DNA from: Azoarcus sp.
Lineage (GTDB): Bacteria; Pseudomonadota; Gammaproteobacteria; Burkholderiales; Rhodocyclaceae
DNA: 9,131 bases
Direction: 5' to 3'
Assembly: GCA_031282905.1 (NCBI GenBank)
Contig: JAITCV010000083.1
Location: 1 to 9,131 of the forward strand
Shown piece by piece: positions 7,177 to 9,131 of the stretch. The notes below the pieces were generated by a model, which did not search any database, was not told the DNA's origin, and worked only from the letters and a program-made list of their open reading frames with translations. The position numbers and the translations under genes were made by a program. Position 1 is the first letter of the stretch. Every line of letters begins with the position of its first letter.

Positions 7177-7721
7177 GTATCCGCCTTGCGGCCGAGTTTG
7201 CCTTGCCAGTAGCGCCATGCGCCCCAGGCGAACAGACCGGCCATGATGAACAGGAAACCGACGCCTTCGAGATAGGCGATGGGGTCCTCGGCGAGCAGGT
7301 AATCGCGCGCCGGGCGGGAGAAATGCACGCCGCCGGTGAATATGGCGCGGATCGCCGTAGCGAGGAAACCCAGCGCGGGCAGGAACCAGGTGATCAGGCC
7401 GAAACCGACGATGATGCGATCGACCCAGAGGCGTGGACGGCTGCGCGCCAGGTAGACGCTTTCCACGCCGAACCAGATCGCGAGCAGGAAACCGAGTACG
7501 GCGAGTACGGGCGTGATCGCCAGCACCGCGCCGAAGACGGTCGCGCCGAGGATGAAAGACGTGCCTTCGAGCGGCAGGACGAATTGCCACAGGAAGCCCA
7601 GTTCAAGGAACAGCCAGACCGAGAGCGGGGTAGCGGCCAGGCAGAGCAACAAGGCGTATCCGGCGTATTGCCGGTTCCGGTCGCCGGGCAAGGCGTCTTT
7701 GGGCAGGAACAGGGAGGGCAT
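7173..7721 (-). CDS. Small multi-pass inner-membrane protein, unknown function
   Basis: I do not recognise this 182-residue protein. It has four hydrophobic stretches long enough to cross the membrane, at about residues 19-41, 55-87, 102-128 and 148-170; the second may be two passes. The C-terminus is short and basic (QGKLGRKADT). There are no enzyme motifs. The frame is open upstream to 8372, but residues before MPSLFLPKD are hydrophilic, Arg/Pro-rich and run antisense through the transposase remnant, so ATG 7721 is the most reasonable start even though its ribosome site is poor. Its stop codon overlaps the phosphatase start (ATGA), making it the first gene of a tight three-gene unit. The promoter should lie in 7722-7900; a TGTAGACT sequence about 30 bp upstream is -10-like without a good -35. 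Confidence 0.8.
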   Translation of the reverse strand: MPSLFLPKDALPGDRNRQYAGYALLLCLAATPLSVWLFLELGFLWQFVLPLEGTSFILGATVFGAVLAITPVLAVLGFLLAIWFGVESVYLARSRPRLWVDRIIVGFGLITWFLPALGFLATAIRAIFTGGVHFSRPARDYLLAEDPIAYLEGVGFLFIMAGLFAWGAWRYWQGKLGRKADT

Positions 7722-7910
7722 GGGCAGCGGCAAGGAAAAGCGGGGCAAGCGAGGCAGTCTACAGAAAAGCCAGCCAGGATGCGATGTCGCGGGCGATTCA
7801 ATGTGTCTGGATGATCCGCCAGCCGCGTCGCGGGAAATCATGTTGTGGAGATATGATTTGGTGCTTGAAGACTTGCGCGGAGACGGCGTTGAAAACGGCC
7901 TGTTCTTCAC

Positions 7911-8696
7911 AATGAGCACTTGCGACTGCGGCTGGAACGTGTGGCATTTTCCAGTCATTACAAGGCGGGCGGCGGCAAGCGCAACAGTTGGGTGAAGAAG
8001 CATCTGCAGGCAGGCGAGCTGGTCGAGCGCGGCAAGCGAAAGGGGCAACACCGGAAGGAGCGCGACCGCAAACCTCTGCCGGGGATGATGATTCATCAGG
8101 ATGGCTCGCGGCATGAGTGGCTGGCGGGCCAGTGGCACGATCTGATCGTGACGATGGATGACGCGACGGGAGAGGTCTATTCCATGTTTCTGGTGGAAGA
8201 AGAAGGGACGGCATCGAGCTTTGCGGGGATGCGGGAGGTGATCGATGCGCACGGACTGCCCAGCAGCTTCTACAGCGACCGTGGCAGCCACTATTGGCAC
8301 ACGCCGGAGGCGGGTGGGAAGGTGGACAAGTCCAATCTGACCCAGTTTGGGGCGTGCGATGCGGCAGTTCAAGACGCTCCAGGACAGGCTGCCGAAGGAA
8401 TTGGCGCTTTGCTGGCATCACGAATCTTGAGGCGGCGATCTTGCGGACATTCTGTGCGAACACCCTGAGCGAACAGTGGGGTCGGACAACTGCGTGAAGT
8501 TCGAAAAACGGATACTGCAACTGCCGATGGACAAGCATCGTTGCCACTGCGTGAAAACCAAAGTGGAAGTGTCGGAAAAGTGAAGCGCGACCCGCAAGGC
8601 CACCTGAGATACCGCCGTGTGCCAACCATCAACAGGCTACACCTTCCGGCGATTGGCACACAGCATGAAAAAGCGGACAATTTGAAAATCATCTGA
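7911..8696 (+). pseudogene. Decayed ISNCY-type DDE transposase
   Basis: Remnant of a DDE transposase closest, from memory, to the ISNCY group. From about 7911 to 8348 one frame reads clearly: a WVKKHLQAGELVERGKRK segment, GMMIHQDGSRHEWL (first catalytic Asp), VTMDDATGEVYSMF, YSDRGSHYW (second catalytic Asp), GGKVDKSNLTQFG. An extra base in the gggg run at 8349-8352 then shifts the frame to RAMRQFKTLQDRLPKELAL. Between RAMRQ and FKTLQ about 20 residues appear missing, including the AYSPEARGRSE-type block with the third catalytic Glu. AGITNLEAA follows in the third frame, then a jump to DLADILCEHPERTVGSDNC and KFEKRILQLPMDKHRCHCV in the second, where SEK is followed by a stop. A further frame reads EKADNLKII and stops at 8694-8696. 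The N-terminal helix-turn-helix part is not recognisable. It cannot be active. Confidence 0.85.
8614..8664. repeat. Imperfect 12-bp inverted repeat near the 3' end of the IS remnant
   Basis: gccgtgtgccaa (8614-8625) and ttggcacacagc (8653-8664) are inverted copies matching at 11 of 12 positions, with 27 bp between them. It could form a hairpin or be a leftover of IS structure; no T-run follows, so it is not a typical terminator. Confidence 0.6.
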
Positions 8697-8746
8697 ATAG
8701 ACATCGCCAAAAGTCCGTAACACGGGGAACCTGCAAGAAAAGTCAG

Positions 8747-8755
8747 TTATGCACA
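8747..8755 (+). promoter_or_regulatory. DnaA-box match (ttatgcaca)
   Basis: Exact match to the relaxed DnaA-box consensus TTWTNCACA, on the left flank of the AT-rich core and in the same orientation as the two boxes on the right flank. It overlaps the left arm of a 9-bp inverted repeat. Confidence 0.5.
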
Positions 8756-8810
8756 AAATCGGGGCATTTTGGAATGACGATTTTGTTCTGCCTCTGACTT
8801 GGCACATTTC

Positions 8811-8870
8811 GATAGAATTATTTTAACCACATGATTTCAAATGGTTTTTATAGTTGTCTATTTTTTGGGC
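8811..8870. other. AT-rich core (27% GC), possible DNA-unwinding element
   Basis: Hand count gives 16 G or C in these 60 bases, against about 75% GC at 4141-4200 inside recJ. It includes runs of T and lies between DnaA-box matches. It could ease strand opening, or simply be an AT-rich promoter region or mobile-element debris. Confidence 0.45.
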
Positions 8871-8921
8871 AGGGTAAGGAAAACGCTTGTGTGACGCGCG
8901 TTTGACAGGCTTTCCCCCTGC

Positions 8922-8942
8922 TTTTCCACAAAATTATCCACA
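8922..8942 (+). promoter_or_regulatory. Two adjacent DnaA-box matches upstream of priA
   Basis: ttttccaca (8922-8930) and ttatccaca (8934-8942) lie 12 bp apart start to start in the same orientation. The second is the perfect high-affinity E. coli DnaA-box sequence and the first fits TTWTNCACA. They lie about 85 bp before the priA start, so they could bind DnaA either for promoter control or as part of an origin-like cluster. Confidence 0.6.
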
Positions 8943-9027
8943 GATTTTGAGGGTAAGCGCAAAAATGCCTGAGCCGACAAGGGCTTGGCGCGGTTTTGCG
9001 AGAAACTTCTGTAACAATCGCTTCCAA

Positions 9028-9131
9028 ATGCAGATTCTTCGTATCGCGCTGGATATTCCGCTCCAGCACCTGTTCGATTACCGTCCGCCGGAAAATGCCG
9101 CCTTGCCGCCAACGCCGGGGCTGCGCGTGCG
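9028..9131 (+). CDS. priA: Primosomal protein N' (PriA helicase), 5' end only
   Basis: Only the first 34 codons are in the window. PriA is the 3'-to-5' DNA helicase that recognises abandoned forks and D-loops and reloads the replisome through PriB, DnaT and DnaC. The visible residues, MQILRIALDIPLQHLFDY followed by a Pro-rich turn and PGLRV, match the start of the PriA N-terminal 3'-end-binding domain, whose family pattern is a V/A-x-L-D/P-x-P-L strand, then FDY, then PG-x-RV. ATG 9028 is placed exactly where the family begins; no strong ribosome site precedes it. It is the only intact plus-strand gene in the window, diverging from the minus-strand genes to the left. Confidence 0.92.
   Translation, partial: MQILRIALDIPLQHLFDYRPPENAALPPTPGLRV

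Larger units (their letters stand above)
7893..8700 (+). mobile_element. Insertion-sequence remnant, ends not identified
   Basis: The stretch holding the broken transposase. I could not find matching terminal inverted repeats or a target-site duplication on either side. The left edge must lie between the membrane-protein start (7721) and about 7911; the right edge is probably just beyond the tail codons ending at 8696. It lies between the minus-strand three-gene unit and priA. Confidence 0.6.
8697..9027. other. Non-coding region between IS remnant and priA
   Basis: No convincing gene lies here on either strand. The minus-strand open frames at 8848-9112 overlap the start of priA antisense and look like chance. 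The region contains the three DnaA-box matches and the AT-rich core listed separately, a 9-bp inverted repeat (acaaaatcg 8753-8761, cgattttgt 8778-8786), a weak stem (aacca 8825-8829 with tggtt 8842-8846) followed by T residues, and a TTGACA at 8902-8907 without a well-spaced -10. It should contain the priA promoter. Confidence 0.6.

Noticed and set aside
7177..7590. N-terminal extension of the HAD phosphatase
   Set aside because: The extension is Arg/His/Pro-rich shadow of the membrane-protein gene; the HAD domain begins naturally at 7176 with an ATGA overlap.
7722..8372. N-terminal extension of the membrane protein
   Set aside because: It runs antisense through the transposase remnant and lacks hydrophobic structure; 7721 is the sensible start.
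7798..8625. 275-codon minus-strand open frame
   Set aside because: It is the antisense of the transposase remnant, rich in Pro/Ser/Arg, with no recognisable motifs.
8902..8940. A standard sigma-70 promoter for priA using TTGACA at 8902
   Set aside because: The nearest -10-like sequence (aattat, 8932) is 24 bp away, too far for a normal promoter.
8848..9112. Two short minus-strand open frames opposite priA
   Set aside because: They overlap the priA start and the DnaA-box region, have no family features and no ribosome site that I could see.

Overview
This is a GC-rich proteobacterial chromosome segment, most likely betaproteobacterial. A recJ gene lies near an RpfE-type gene (a pairing known from betaproteobacteria and Xanthomonas), and an E. 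coli yfaQ-yfaP-like pair and priA are also present. Every intact gene from position 1 to 7721 is on the minus strand. One gene, priA, starts on the plus strand at the right edge.

Reading along minus-strand transcription from the right: 7721-5453 is a tight three-gene unit made of a small multi-pass membrane protein, a HAD phosphatase and an RpfE-type protein. Both junctions are 4-bp ATGA overlaps. Next comes a separate, visibly GC-poorer gene (5272-4496) for an exported formylglycine-generating-enzyme-like (SUMF1 fold) protein with no cysteine, then recJ (4430-2727). After an AT-rich gap with a run of nine G comes a yfaQ-yfaP pair (2559 to the left edge) whose reading frames overlap by 20 bp. 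It encodes a DUF2300 envelope protein and a DUF2135 exported protein. YfaP is cut by the window start.

At 7911-8696 lies the decayed remnant of an ISNCY-type DDE transposase on the plus strand. It has lost its N-terminus and the block expected to carry the third catalytic acidic residue, and it has shifted frames several times. Between this remnant and priA (starting at 9028) is a non-coding region of about 330 bp. It has a 60-bp core of 27% GC flanked by three same-orientation matches to the DnaA-box consensus TTWTNCACA.

The points most worth a second look are the composite architecture readable in YfaQ (penicillin-binding-protein-like, SpoIID-like and HExxH zinc-protease-like segments in one exported protein) and the DnaA-box/AT-rich cluster in front of priA. 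No wholly new multi-gene system is demonstrable from the sequence. The yfaQP pair is a poorly characterised envelope module, and its partners, if present, would lie left of the window.
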